From positions 4,258,501 to 4,322,500 of the forward strand of contig NZ_CP088297.1 of NCBI RefSeq assembly GCF_024666615.1: a stretch of DNA of 64,000 bases. The letters run 5' to 3'. Of this stretch, positions 36,398 to 45,881 are shown in pieces. The notes beneath the pieces are model-generated. The model saw only the letters and a list, made by a program, of their open reading frames with translations, was not told the DNA's origin and did no database searches. Numbering within the stretch: position 1 is the stretch's first letter; every line of letters begins with the position of its first letter. The stretch comes from Aquabacterium sp. J223. Lineage in GTDB: Bacteria; Pseudomonadota; Gammaproteobacteria; Burkholderiales; Burkholderiaceae_C. The position numbers and the translations under genes are program-made.

Positions 36398-37258
36398 ATG
36401 TTCGATCACAACGAGACCCTGGAACAGGCGCTGGCGCGCAACGTGCGCGACGCGCTGATGGAGGACATCGGCCGCGGCGACTGGACCGCGCAGCTGGTGC
36501 CCGCCGACCGGGGCGCCCATGGCCATGTGCTGGCCAAGGAAGGCGCCGTCATCGCCGGGCGTCCCTGGTTCGACGCCTGCCTGCTGGTGCTCGACGCCGA
36601 CGTGCGCATCGACTGGGCGGTGGCCGAGGGCCAGGCCGTCGAGCCGGGCACGGTGCTCTGTCATCTCGAGGGCCGCGCCCGCGCACTGCTCAGCGCCGAG
36701 CGGGCCGCGCTCAACTTCCTGCAGACGCTGTCGGCGGTGGCCACCAGCACCCGGCGCTTCGCCGATGCCATCGCCGGCGTGTCGCCCAACCCCAAGGGCT
36801 GCGTGGTGCTGGACACCCGCAAGACCCTGCCCGGCCTGCGCCAGGCGCAGAAGTACGCGGTGCGGGTGGGCGGCGGCCACAACCACCGCATGGCGCTGTG
36901 GGACGGCATCCTCATCAAGGAGAACCACATCGCCACCGCCGGCGGCATCGCCGCGGCGCTGGCCGCCGCCCAGGCGCTGAACGCCGGCGTGACGGTGCAG
37001 ATCGAGGTCGAGAGCCTGGACGAGCTGCGCCAGGCGCTGGACGCCGGCGCCACCAGCGTGCTGCTCGACGACTTCTCGCTGGCCGACATGCACGCCGCCT
37101 GGCGCCTGACCGCCGGCCGTGCGGTGCTGGAGGTGTCCGGTGGCGTCGACCTGGACGGCATCCGCGCCATCGCGGCCACCGGCGTCGACCGCATCTCCAC
37201 CGGCAAGCTGACCAAGGACGTGCGCGCCGTCGACCTGTCGATGCGGCTGCAGGGCTGA
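36398..37258 (+). CDS. nadC: Nicotinate-nucleotide pyrophosphorylase (carboxylating)
   Basis: A 286-residue quinolinate phosphoribosyltransferase, converting quinolinate and PRPP to nicotinate mononucleotide in NAD synthesis. LTAQ-like N-terminus, ERAALNFLQTLSAVAT, the DTRKTLPGLRQAQKYAVRVGG motif, GGGHNHR, and the final ISTGKLTKDVRAVDLSM match the family. CGAGGAG lies upstream of the chosen ATG at 36398. The next gene starts only seven bases after its stop. Confidence 0.95.
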   Translation: MFDHNETLEQALARNVRDALMEDIGRGDWTAQLVPADRGAHGHVLAKEGAVIAGRPWFDACLLVLDADVRIDWAVAEGQAVEPGTVLCHLEGRARALLSAERAALNFLQTLSAVATSTRRFADAIAGVSPNPKGCVVLDTRKTLPGLRQAQKYAVRVGGGHNHRMALWDGILIKENHIATAGGIAAALAAAQALNAGVTVQIEVESLDELRQALDAGATSVLLDDFSLADMHAAWRLTAGRAVLEVSGGVDLDGIRAIAATGVDRISTGKLTKDVRAVDLSMRLQG

Positions 37259-37265
37259 GGCGCCG

Positions 37266-39110
37266 GTGCACGCCGACCCGCAGGCGCAATCGGTGCTGGA
37301 AAGCATCACCGATGCCTTCTTCGCGATCGACGGCGACTGGCGCTTCACCTACGTCAACCGGCAGGCCGAGGTGGTGCTCGGCCGCGGGCGCGACGAGCTG
37401 CTCGGACGGTCGCTGTGGGAGGCCTACCCCGGCCTCGTCGGCAGCCGCTTCGAGTCGGTCTACCGCCGCGTGGCGGCGGGCGGCGCCACCGAGACCGTCA
37501 CCGACTTCTACCCCGACCACGACCGCTGGTACGAGGTGCACGTCTACCCCGCCGCGCCCGGCATCACCCTGTACTTCCGCGACGTCACCGAGCGCCTCAA
37601 GGCCGACCAGGCGGTGCGTGAACAGGGCGAGCGGCTGCACCAGGCGCTGCAGCTGCTCGAAGGGGTGACCGAGGGCACCGAGGACCTGATCGCCGCGCTC
37701 GACCCCGACCTGCGATACACCGTCTGCAACGCGGCCTACCGGCGCAATTTCATGCGCCTGTTCGGCCGCACCATCGACGTCGGCGACAGCATGGTCGAGG
37801 CGCTGGCCGCGCTGCCCGAGGACCAGGCGATGGCGGTGGCGCTGTTTTCGCGCGCGCTCGCCGGCGAGACGGTGCACGTGCAGTGCGAGTTCGGCGACAC
37901 CGCCCATGCGCGCCGCCTCTTCGACCAGCGCTTCTACCCGCTGCGCGATGCCGACGGCCGCATCGTCGGCGCCGGCGAGGTGGCCGTCGACATCACCGAC
38001 CAGGCGGCGGCCGAGCGCGCGCTGCGCGAAAGCGAGGCGCGCTTTCGCACCCTGGCCGACAACATGGACCAGCTGGCCTGGATGGCGGAGCCCGACGGCC
38101 GGCTGACCTGGGTGAACCAGCGCTGGAGCCAGTTCACCGGCCTGGACACCGAGGCGCTGCTCGACCCGGTGCAGCGGCGCAGCGTGGTGCACCCCGACCA
38201 CCTGGCGCCGGTGCTGGCGCACTGGGCGGCGGCCCGCGAGCGCGGCGAGCCGTGGGAGCACACCTTCCCGATGCGACGCGCCGACGGCGTGGACCGCTGG
38301 TTCCTGTCGCGGGCGCTGCCCATCCGCGACGAGCACGGCGCCATCGTGCGCTGGTTCGGCACCCACACCGACGTCACGCGCGGCCGCGAGACCGAGGCCG
38401 CACTGCGCCAGGCCGACCACAGCAAGGACGAGTTCATGGCCATGCTGGCGCACGAGCTGCGCAACCCGCTGGCGCCGCTGCGCAACATGCTGGCCCTGCT
38501 CGAACGGCGGCAGGACGCCGAGCTGCTGCCCAAGGCGCTGGCGCTGATGGGCCGCCAGGTCGACCAGCTCGGCCGCCTGGTCGAGGACCTGCTCGACGGC
38601 GCGCGCATCAAGAGCGGCAAGATCGGCCTGAAGCGCGAGCGGCTGGACCTGACCGTGGTGCTGCTGGCGGCGGTCGAGACCAGCCGGCCGCTGTGGGAGC
38701 CGGCCGGCCACGAGCTGGCGCTGGCCCTGCCCGGCGAGCCGCTGTGGGTCGACGGCGACCGGCAGCGTCTGGAGCAGGTCTTCACCAACCTCGTCAACAA
38801 CGCGGCCAAGTACACGCCGTCCGGCGGCCGGCTGCGGCTCGGCGCGCAGGTGACCGGCGACGCGCAGGTGCTCGTCACCGTGGCCGACAACGGCACCGGC
38901 ATCCCGTCGGACATGCTGGACCAGGTGTTCACGCTGTTCTCGCAGGTCGACGGCCAGTCGCCGCGCGCGCAGGGCGGCCTGGGCATCGGCCTGGCCATCG
39001 TGCGCAGCCTGGTGCAGATGCACGGCGGCCGCGTCACCGCCCACAGCGACGGGCCGGGCCGGGGCAGCGAGTTCAGGGTCTGGCTGCCGCTGGACGGTGC
39101 GCCGGGCTGA
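37266..39110 (+). CDS. Soluble multi-PAS sensor histidine kinase
   Basis: A 614-residue cytoplasmic kinase. Three PAS domains span about residues 8-115, 125-245 and 255-375, followed by HisKA (phosphorylated His396 in MLAHELRNPLAPL) and HATPase with the N-box NLVNNAAKYTP and G-boxes ADNGTGIP and GGLGIGLAI. There is no membrane segment or receiver domain, so the partner response regulator is elsewhere. The start is GTG at 37266. Its nearness to nadC is probably incidental. Confidence 0.92.
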   Translation: MHADPQAQSVLESITDAFFAIDGDWRFTYVNRQAEVVLGRGRDELLGRSLWEAYPGLVGSRFESVYRRVAAGGATETVTDFYPDHDRWYEVHVYPAAPGITLYFRDVTERLKADQAVREQGERLHQALQLLEGVTEGTEDLIAALDPDLRYTVCNAAYRRNFMRLFGRTIDVGDSMVEALAALPEDQAMAVALFSRALAGETVHVQCEFGDTAHARRLFDQRFYPLRDADGRIVGAGEVAVDITDQAAAERALRESEARFRTLADNMDQLAWMAEPDGRLTWVNQRWSQFTGLDTEALLDPVQRRSVVHPDHLAPVLAHWAAARERGEPWEHTFPMRRADGVDRWFLSRALPIRDEHGAIVRWFGTHTDVTRGRETEAALRQADHSKDEFMAMLAHELRNPLAPLRNMLALLERRQDAELLPKALALMGRQVDQLGRLVEDLLDGARIKSGKIGLKRERLDLTVVLLAAVETSRPLWEPAGHELALALPGEPLWVDGDRQRLEQVFTNLVNNAAKYTPSGGRLRLGAQVTGDAQVLVTVADNGTGIPSDMLDQVFTLFSQVDGQSPRAQGGLGIGLAIVRSLVQMHGGRVTAHSDGPGRGSEFRVWLPLDGAPG

Positions 39111-39121
39111 CCGGCACGCCG

Positions 39122-40087
39122 TCAGTCGATCGTCAGCGCCAGGCGCTCGATCAGCGGCTTCCAGCGCCGGGTGTCGTCGGCCACCGTCTGGGCGAACTCG
39201 GCGGGGGTGCTGCCGATGACCTCCATGTAGCTCTCGGCCAGCAGCTTGCGGGTGTCGGCGGTGTTCAGCGCGGCCAGGACCTCCTGGCGCACGCGGGCGG
39301 CCACGTCGGCCGGCAGCCCGCCCGGCGCGACGATGCCCAGCCAGTTCGAGCCATCGACCTCGCCATGGCCCAGCTCCTTCAGTGTCGGCACGTTGGGCAG
39401 CAGCGACGAGCGCTTGTCGCCGGCGATGGCCAGCAGCGTCACCCGGCCCGACTGGGCGAAGCTCATCGAGCCGGCGGCGGGCAGGAAGGCGAAGTCGACG
39501 TCGCCGCGGGTGAGCGCGACCATGGTCGGCGCCGCGCCGTTGTAGACCACGTTCTCGACCTTGGTGCCCACGGCGCTGGCCAGCGCCTCGGCCAGCAGCC
39601 GGCCGAGCGAGGCGGCGCCGGTGGAGGCGCTGTTGTACTTGCCCGGGTTCTTGCGCATCAGCGCCGCGAACTCGGCGAAGTTGTTCACCTCCAGGTGCTT
39701 GCCCACCACCAGCACCGTGGGCTGCAGCACGGCGTTGGTCACCAGCTGCAGGTCGCGGCGCACGTCGAAGGGCATCTTCTTCATCATCACCGTGTTGGTG
39801 GTCAGCGGCGCCGGGAAGGCGATGCCCAGCGTGGCGCCGTCGGACGGCGACTTGGCCACCGCGTCCATGCCCAGGTTGCCGCTGGCGCCGCCCCTGTTCT
39901 CGACGACGAAGGTCTGCCCGGTGCGCTGCTGCAGCGACGCCGCCAGCAGCCGGGCGAAGATGTCCGGCGACGAGCCGGGGCCGCTGGGCACCACCAGCTT
40001 CACCGGCCGGGTCGGCCAGTCGGCCGCCTGGGCGAACGCGGTGGTGGCCAGCAGCAGGACGCCGGCGAGCAGGGAGCGAAGGTTCAC
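39122..40087 (-). CDS. Bug/TctC-family periplasmic binding protein
   Basis: A 321-residue Bug receptor. GTG start at 40087, preceded by AGGAGACAAC. The signal peptide LLAGVLLLATTAFAQA leads into DWPTRPVKLVVPSGPGSSPDI; VENRGGASGNLGMDAVA and NVVYNGAAPTMVALTRG are present. It is the last gene of a set that runs from the amidohydrolase through the Rieske oxygenase to this receptor, so the receptor probably serves the same aromatic or hydroxylated acid. Confidence 0.93.
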   Translation of the reverse strand: MNLRSLLAGVLLLATTAFAQAADWPTRPVKLVVPSGPGSSPDIFARLLAASLQQRTGQTFVVENRGGASGNLGMDAVAKSPSDGATLGIAFPAPLTTNTVMMKKMPFDVRRDLQLVTNAVLQPTVLVVGKHLEVNNFAEFAALMRKNPGKYNSASTGAASLGRLLAEALASAVGTKVENVVYNGAAPTMVALTRGDVDFAFLPAAGSMSFAQSGRVTLLAIAGDKRSSLLPNVPTLKELGHGEVDGSNWLGIVAPGGLPADVAARVRQEVLAALNTADTRKLLAESYMEVIGSTPAEFAQTVADDTRRWKPLIERLALTID

Positions 40088-40137
40088 GTTGTCTCCTGGT
40101 GGTCTTCTCGGTGTCGTGCGTCGGGCGGGCGCCGGGC

Positions 40138-41163
40138 TCAGCCGGCGGCCGCCTCGCGGGCGATCATCGCGGCCAGCACGCGGCGGATGCGGATGGCGCC
40201 GGCATCGGCGGCCAGCAGCACCGGCTTCATCGCCAGCAGGTCGGTCTGCGCGCCCATGCTGCGCTGCTGCGCCTCGATCATCGGTGCGTCCTCGCCGTGG
40301 AAGGCGGTCTGCTGCCACTGACGCACGGCGGCGTCGGTGGCCGCGTCGCCGACCTTGTAGTTGCGCACCTGGCAGTAGAAGTAGTGGGTGGAGGTGCCGG
40401 TCTCCGGCGTGAAAAGGTGGGTGCCGATGCCGGCGAGCCCCTCCTCGCGCGGACGGCCGGCGGGCGTGACGCCGGCGTCCAGCCGCACGCAGCCCGGCGC
40501 GTTCCAGGTGATCTCGGTCCAGCGGTCGACCACCTCGTCGCCGCCGCGGTCCCAGTAGCGGGCGTACATCGGCGGGATGCGGATGGCCGGGTACCAGAAG
40601 CGGCTGCGCACCGTGTCGCCGTCCTGCTGCACCGCGTGCTCGCCGCGCGGCGACTCGGCGCCCATGTTGCTGCGGTGCAGGACATGGGTGTGGCTGAGGT
40701 CGGCCAGGTTGTCGACCAGCAGCTCGTAGTGCGCCTGCACCTGCTTGTAGCCCGGCACCTTGGCCCAGCCCGGTTCGTCCAGGTAGCCGAAGTCGGGCAC
40801 CGCGGTGGTCGCGGCCCGGGCGGGCTCGCCCATCCACAGCCACAGCAGCCCGTGGCGCTCGACCACCGGGTAGGTCTTCACGCGCGCGGCGGCCGGCAGG
40901 TGGCCGTCGAAGGGGTTGGCCACGCAACGGCCGTCGGGGTCGAACTGCAGGCCGTGGTAGCCGCACTCGATGCGGTCCCCGAGCTTGCGGCCGCGGTGCA
41001 GCGGCACGAAGCGGTGCGGGCAGCGGTCGGCCAAGGCCACCGGCGTGCCGGCGTCGTTGCGGTACAGCAGCACCGGCTCGTCGAGGATGCGGCGGGTGAA
41101 GAGCCCGTCGCCGACCTCGTCGGCCCAGGCCGCGGCGTACCAGGCGTTGCGAAGGAAGGCCAA
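40138..41163 (-). CDS. Rieske non-heme iron oxygenase alpha subunit (vanillate-demethylase-like)
   Basis: A 341-residue oxygenase. The cluster ligands are CPHRF and CGYHG (residues about 48-70), and the mononuclear iron ligands are in DLSHTHVLH (near 165-173), with HYFYCQVRNYKV in the C-terminal half. The start is TTG at 41163, with AGGAGACAACCGC upstream, an unusual but supported choice since the first residues LAFLRNAWYAAAW are conserved in the family. No reductase subunit is adjacent. It sits 50 bases from the Bug gene and 32 from the amidohydrolase, all in one direction. Confidence 0.92.
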   Translation of the reverse strand: MAFLRNAWYAAAWADEVGDGLFTRRILDEPVLLYRNDAGTPVALADRCPHRFVPLHRGRKLGDRIECGYHGLQFDPDGRCVANPFDGHLPAAARVKTYPVVERHGLLWLWMGEPARAATTAVPDFGYLDEPGWAKVPGYKQVQAHYELLVDNLADLSHTHVLHRSNMGAESPRGEHAVQQDGDTVRSRFWYPAIRIPPMYARYWDRGGDEVVDRWTEITWNAPGCVRLDAGVTPAGRPREEGLAGIGTHLFTPETGTSTHYFYCQVRNYKVGDAATDAAVRQWQQTAFHGEDAPMIEAQQRSMGAQTDLLAMKPVLLAADAGAIRIRRVLAAMIAREAAAG

Positions 41164-41195
41164 GCGGTTGTCTCCTGTGGTCCTGCCGACCGGCG

Positions 41196-42149
41196 TCAGC
41201 GGTCGTCTTGGGTGCGCAGCCGGGGGAACAGCGCCAGCGCATGGCGCCGGGCGATGCCGGTGGCGGCGGGATCGCTGGCCGCGGCGGCCTGCACCGCCTC
41301 GCCGGTCATCTGCAGCACGGTCTCCGGGCAGTACGGCCAGTCGCTGCCGAACAGCACCCGGTCGGCCGGCGCCACTTGGCGCAGCGCGGCCAGCACGGCC
41401 GGCCCGGCGGCCTGCGCGGTGTCGAACCAGAAGCGGCCGATCTCCTCCAGGATGCCGGCGCCGGTCTCGGCGGCGAAGCGGGCGTCGATGGCCGGCGCCA
41501 GCGACAGCCGCCAGGCCAGGTAGGGCAAGGTGCCGCCGGCATGGGCCAGGATGAAGCGGATGCGCGCGAAGCGCCGTGTGGCGCCGGAGAAGATCAGGCG
41601 GGTGACGCCGCGCGTGGTGTCGAACGGGAACTCGGTGAGGAAGGCCGGCAGCGGCGTGTCCAGCGCCCGGCTCGACGGGTGGAAGTTGGGGTGGACGAAG
41701 ACCACCGCCGCGCGCGCGTCCAGCTCGCGCAGCACCGGGTCGAACGACGGGTCGCCGAGGAAACGTTCGCCGTAGCTGGCAAGCAGGCAGACGCCGTCGA
41801 GCTTCAGCACGTCCAGCGCATGGGCGACCTCGGCGCAGGCGCCGTCGACGTCGGGCAGCGGCAGCGTGGCGAAGGCGCCGAAGCGCGCCGGGTGCTGCGC
41901 GATGGCCTCGGCCGCCTCCTCGTTGCACCGCCGGGCCAGCGCGCGGGCGGCGGCGTCGTCGCCGAAGTGCACGCCGGGCTGCGAGATGGAGGTGATGGCG
42001 GTGGCGATGCCGTGGCGGTCCATCACCGCCAGCGCGCCCGGCACCGACCAGTCGGGGAAGCCGCTGGCGATGGTGGCGCCGCGGCCGGCGCGCAGCGCCG
42101 CCGCCTTGAACGCCGGCGGCACCGCGTGGAAATGGACGTCGATCTTCAT
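41196..42149 (-). CDS. Amidohydrolase-2 family metalloenzyme (ACMSD-like)
   Basis: A 317-residue TIM-barrel protein of the amidohydrolase-related family, related to aminocarboxymuconate-semialdehyde decarboxylase. The HxH metal motif is HFH at residues 6-8; GVHFGDD and HPNFHPSSRALDTPLPAFLTEFPFD follow, then LAHAGGTLPYLAWRL and the catalytic aspartate in LFGSDWPYCPE. Such enzymes decarboxylate aromatic or ring-derived acids without redox chemistry. It is the first gene of the set transcribed leftward, opposite to the LysR gene at 42276. Confidence 0.9.
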   Translation of the reverse strand: MKIDVHFHAVPPAFKAAALRAGRGATIASGFPDWSVPGALAVMDRHGIATAITSISQPGVHFGDDAAARALARRCNEEAAEAIAQHPARFGAFATLPLPDVDGACAEVAHALDVLKLDGVCLLASYGERFLGDPSFDPVLRELDARAAVVFVHPNFHPSSRALDTPLPAFLTEFPFDTTRGVTRLIFSGATRRFARIRFILAHAGGTLPYLAWRLSLAPAIDARFAAETGAGILEEIGRFWFDTAQAAGPAVLAALRQVAPADRVLFGSDWPYCPETVLQMTGEAVQAAAASDPAATGIARRHALALFPRLRTQDDR

Positions 42150-42230
42150 GGGTCTGGTTCGGTCGGGGCGACGGCCTCGGCCGGCACCGCCACCGAGCGT
42201 AGGCAGCGGCCCCCGCGGCGTCGAGACGGC

Positions 42231-42257
42231 GCGCCTTATGGGCCGGCTAAGGAGCGC
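42231..42257. promoter_or_regulatory. Probable LysR-type operator
   Basis: CCTTA-N9-TAAGG (42234-42252) is an inverted repeat containing the T-N11-A core bound by LysR-type regulators. It lies 24-42 bases before the LysR start codon, in the divergent gap facing the amidohydrolase operon, consistent with auto-control and control of that operon. Confidence 0.6.
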
Positions 42258-42275
42258 TTATGCCACCATCGCCGG

Positions 42276-43241
42276 ATGCAGAACATCGACCTGCACACGC
42301 TGAAGGTGTTCGACGAGATCGTGCGCACCGGCAGCCTGTCGCGCACGGCGGAACGGCTGGGCCTCAGCCAGCCGGCCATCAGCATCTCGCTGGCCAAGCT
42401 GCGGCGCAGCTTCGACGACGCGCTGTTCGTGCGGGTGGGCCATGCCATGAAGCCGACGCCGCAGGCCGAGGCGATGGTCGACAGCGTGCGCGCCGCCATC
42501 CGCGCCATCGAGCACACGCTCACCAGCCGGCTGGACTTCGAGCCGGCGACCACCCGGCGCACCTTCCGCCTGGCGATGACCGACGTCGGCCAGATCGTGC
42601 TGCTGCCGCGCCTGCTCGGCGCGCTGGGGCGGCAGGCGCCGAGCGCCGACCTGGAGATCGTCAACCTGACGCTGCAGACCCCAGACCTGCTGGAAGCCGG
42701 CGAGGTGGACCTGGCGATCGGCTTCCTGCCCGAGCTGCCGGCGGGCTTCTTCCAGCAGGCGCTCTTCGACGAGCGGTTCGCCTGCCTGGTGCGCACCGGG
42801 CACCCGCGCGTCCGCGGCGCGCCGACGCTGGACCAGCTGCGCGCCGAAGCCCATGTGGCCGTGGTCACCGCGGGCAGCGCCCACACCTCGATGGACCGGG
42901 CGCTTGATTCGCTGGGCGTCGAACGCCGGGTGGCGGTGCGCATCCCGAACTTCCTCGGGCTGCCGACGGTCATCGGCGGGTCCGACCACGTCTGCCTGCT
43001 GCCCGGGCGTGCCGCCGCCATCATGGCCGAGCAGCCGGCGGTGACCGCCTGGCCCCTGCCCTTCGAACTGCCGGGCTACGTGGTCAAGCAGCACTGGCAC
43101 CGTCGCCAGATGGCCGACCCGGCCCACCGCTGGCTGCGCCAGCTGGTGGGCGAGCTGTTCCTGGCGGAAGTCCGCGCGCCGGCCGAAGCGCTGGGCCGCG
43201 GCGCGGTCAGCGACGCGCCGCCGCGGGCCGCGAGCCGCTGA
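42276..43241 (+). CDS. LysR-family transcriptional regulator
   Basis: A 321-residue LysR regulator with HTH LHTLKVFDEIVRTGSLSRTAERLGLSQPAISISLAKLRR in the first 45 residues and a C-terminal periplasmic-binding-like effector domain. It is divergent from the amidohydrolase-Rieske-Bug operon, which it probably controls. Its 3' end overlaps the last codons of the convergent second LysR gene by 35 bases. The effector would be an aromatic or hydroxy-acid. Confidence 0.94.
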   Translation: MQNIDLHTLKVFDEIVRTGSLSRTAERLGLSQPAISISLAKLRRSFDDALFVRVGHAMKPTPQAEAMVDSVRAAIRAIEHTLTSRLDFEPATTRRTFRLAMTDVGQIVLLPRLLGALGRQAPSADLEIVNLTLQTPDLLEAGEVDLAIGFLPELPAGFFQQALFDERFACLVRTGHPRVRGAPTLDQLRAEAHVAVVTAGSAHTSMDRALDSLGVERRVAVRIPNFLGLPTVIGGSDHVCLLPGRAAAIMAEQPAVTAWPLPFELPGYVVKQHWHRRQMADPAHRWLRQLVGELFLAEVRAPAEALGRGAVSDAPPRAASR

Positions 43242-44154
43242 ACAGCTGCTCCGTCACCAGCCGTCGGAAGAAGCGCTGCGCCGGCTCGTCCTCGTGGCGG
43301 CGGCTCCAGTGCAGGCTCACGGCGAAGTCGCCCATCGGCAGCCGCGGCTCGACGATGGCGAAGCCGCCGTGCTGCGCGATGCCGCGCGCCACCTCGTCGG
43401 GGATGAGCAGGCCGAGGTCGCTGTCGCGCACCACCGCCGGCAGCGCCAGGAAGTGCGACGCCACCAGCCGCAGCCGCGGCCCCAGCCCCAGCTGCTGCAG
43501 GATGCGCAGCGTCTCCGAATGCGAGCGCACCGCCGCGAACTCCAGCGGGGCCAGGTCCGACAGCGCCGGCCGCGCCCGGCGCCGCCGGGCCAGCGCGTGA
43601 CCCTCGCGCAGCAGCACCACGTAGCGGTCGTGCAGCAGCAGCGCACGGCGGGTGTCCCTCACGCCGGGCAGGAAACCGAAGGCGAAGTCGAGTTCGCCGT
43701 CGTCCAGCGCGGCGGCGATGCGGGCCTGCGGCAGCGCCTGGCATTCCAGCCGCACGGCGGGCGCGTGGCGGTGCAGCGCCGCCATCAGCGACGGCAGGAA
43801 GCGGGCCTCGCCGATGTCGCTCAGGTGCACGCGGAAGGTCCGGCCCGAGCGCTGCGGGTCGAAGGCTTCGCCGTCGCCCAGCGCCTGCGCCATCAGCGCC
43901 AGCGCCGCCGCCACGGTGGGCGCCATGCGGTGCGCGCGCGCCGAGGGCTGCATGCCGCCGGCCGCCCGCGCGAACAGCGGGTCGCCCACCCGCAGCCGCA
44001 GCCGGGTCAGCGCCTGGCTGGCGGCCGGCTGCGTCATGCCCAGCTGCTCCGCCGCACGGCCGACGTGCCGGGTCTGGTAGACCGCGTCGAACAGCCGCAG
44101 CAGGTTGAGGTCCAGCCGGCGCACGGCGTCGCCGGCCTCGTCGTGCATCGTCAT
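43207..44154 (-). CDS. LysR-family transcriptional regulator
   Basis: A 315-residue LysR protein; LDLNLLRLFDAVYQTRHVGRAAEQLGMTQPAASQALTRLR is the HTH. The effector domain includes GDGEAFDPQRSGRTFRVHLSDIGEARFLP, typical of the NodD/PcaQ-like branch. It reads away from the benzoylformate-decarboxylase gene; the 95-base gap between them (44155-44249) carries A/T-rich half-sites (GCTTATT, GCTTAGT, CTTATT) suited to LysR binding. The pair of LysR genes is convergent and shares a 35-base overlap. Confidence 0.93.
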   Translation of the reverse strand: MTMHDEAGDAVRRLDLNLLRLFDAVYQTRHVGRAAEQLGMTQPAASQALTRLRLRVGDPLFARAAGGMQPSARAHRMAPTVAAALALMAQALGDGEAFDPQRSGRTFRVHLSDIGEARFLPSLMAALHRHAPAVRLECQALPQARIAAALDDGELDFAFGFLPGVRDTRRALLLHDRYVVLLREGHALARRRRARPALSDLAPLEFAAVRSHSETLRILQQLGLGPRLRLVASHFLALPAVVRDSDLGLLIPDEVARGIAQHGGFAIVEPRLPMGDFAVSLHWSRRHEDEPAQRFFRRLVTEQLFSGSRPAAARR

Positions 44155-44249
44155 GCGGCGCGCTTATTCCGCTTAGTCGGCTCATCTTATTGCCTGATGA
44201 CGCGGCACTTCCCATACTGGCCGGTCCGCCCCGCCGCCCGCCGTCCACC

Positions 44250-45818
44250 ATGCCCACCGTCCGCCACGCCGTCCTCGACCTGCTGCGCGACCTGCGCATG
44301 ACCACCGTGTTCGGCAACCCCGGCTCGACCGAGCTGCCGCTGTTCCTCGACTTCCCGTCGGACTTCCGCTACGTGCTCGGCCTGCAGGAATCGGTGGTCA
44401 TCGCCATGGCCGACGGCCATGCCCAGGCCACCCGCAACGCCGCCTTCGTCAACCTGCATTCGGCCGCCGGCGTGGGCCATGCCATGGGCAACATCTTCAC
44501 CGCGCACAAGAACCGCACGCCGATGGTCATCACCGCCGGCCAGCAGGCGCGGTCCATCCTGCCCTTCGACCCCTTCCTGTTCTCGCGCGAGGCCACCGAG
44601 CTGCCCAAGCCCTACGTCAAGTGGAGCATCGAGCCGGCGCGGGCCGAGGACGTGCCCGCCGCCATCGCCCGCGGCTACCACCTGGCCATGCTGCCGCCGC
44701 GCGGGCCGGTGCTGATCTCGGTGCCGGCCGACGACTGGGCCCGGCCCTGCGACCCGCTGCCGTCGCGCACCGTCGCCACCACGGTGCGGCCCGACGCCGC
44801 GGTGATGGCGCAGATCGGCCAGGCGCTCGACGCCGCGCAGCGGCCGGCCTTCGTCGTTGGCGGCGCGGCCGACCGTGACCAGGCGCTGCCGGCGCTGGTC
44901 GCCCTGGCCGAGCGCCACCGCGCCCGCGTCTTCACCGCGCCGATGGCCGGCCGCTGCGGCTTCCCGGAAGGGCACCCGCTGTTCGCCGGCTTCCTGCCCG
45001 CCATGCGCGAGCGCATCGTGCAACTGCTGGCCGGGCACGACGTGGTGTTCGCCGTCGGCGCGCCGGCCTTCACCTATCACGTCGAGGGCTTCGGCGCGCA
45101 CCTGCCCGCCGGCGCCCGGCTGCTGCAGCTCATCGACGACCCGCACACCGCCGCCTGGACGCCCGAGGGGACGGTGGCGGTGGGCAGCCTCCTGCCGGGC
45201 CTGCAGGACCTGCTCGACCGTCCCGCACGCCCCGACCGGCCGTCGCCGCCGCGGCGCGAGCCGGCGCCCCGCGCCGAGCCCACGTCGCCGATGTCGGTGG
45301 CCTTCCTGATGCAGACGCTGGCCGAGGTGCGGCCCGCCGGCGCGGTGGTGGTCGAAGAGGCGCCCAGCGCCCGGCCGGTGATGCAGCGCCACCTGCCGAT
45401 GCCCGGCGCCGACAGCTTCTACACCATGGACAGCGGCGGGCTGGGCTGGGGCCTGCCGGCCTCGGTCGGCGTGGCGCTGGGCCGGCCGGGCACGCGGGTG
45501 ATCGCGCTGGTCGGCGACGGCTCCGCGATGTACGGCATCCAGGCGCTGTGGAGCGCCGCGCAGCTGAGGCTGCCGCTCACCGTCGTCATCGTCAACAACG
45601 GCCGCTACGCCGCGCTGCAGGAGTTCGCGCCCAGCTTCGGCTTCGACCGCGGCGCCGAGCTGCCGGGCACCGCGCTGCCCGCGCTCGACTTCTGCGCGCT
45701 GGCCCGCGGCCACGGGCTGGACGGCGTTCGCATCACCGAGGCCGGCGCGCTGGCCGAGGGCCTGCGCCAGGCCCTCGCCGACCCGGCGCCCCGCCTGGTC
45801 GAGGTGGTGGTGGCGTGA
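44250..45818 (+). CDS. mdlC: Benzoylformate decarboxylase
   Basis: A 522-residue ThDP-dependent decarboxylase of the mandelate pathway, converting benzoylformate to benzaldehyde and carbon dioxide. The active-site residues line up by position with the Pseudomonas putida enzyme: Ser26 in FGNPGSTELP, Glu47 in LQESVV, His70 in NLHSAAGVGHAMG, and a histidine at 277 in FTYHVEG for His281. The ThDP motif is GDGSAMYGIQALW...NNGRYAAL. The ATG at 44250 gives the usual start. It is divergent from a LysR gene and followed by a Bug receptor; a mandelate dehydrogenase was not found. Confidence 0.88.
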   Translation: MPTVRHAVLDLLRDLRMTTVFGNPGSTELPLFLDFPSDFRYVLGLQESVVIAMADGHAQATRNAAFVNLHSAAGVGHAMGNIFTAHKNRTPMVITAGQQARSILPFDPFLFSREATELPKPYVKWSIEPARAEDVPAAIARGYHLAMLPPRGPVLISVPADDWARPCDPLPSRTVATTVRPDAAVMAQIGQALDAAQRPAFVVGGAADRDQALPALVALAERHRARVFTAPMAGRCGFPEGHPLFAGFLPAMRERIVQLLAGHDVVFAVGAPAFTYHVEGFGAHLPAGARLLQLIDDPHTAAWTPEGTVAVGSLLPGLQDLLDRPARPDRPSPPRREPAPRAEPTSPMSVAFLMQTLAEVRPAGAVVVEEAPSARPVMQRHLPMPGADSFYTMDSGGLGWGLPASVGVALGRPGTRVIALVGDGSAMYGIQALWSAAQLRLPLTVVIVNNGRYAALQEFAPSFGFDRGAELPGTALPALDFCALARGHGLDGVRITEAGALAEGLRQALADPAPRLVEVVVA

Positions 45819-45881
45819 CGGCATCATCGGCGTCGGCCCGACCCGACCCCAGACCAAGACCGAACCCATAGGAGACACCCG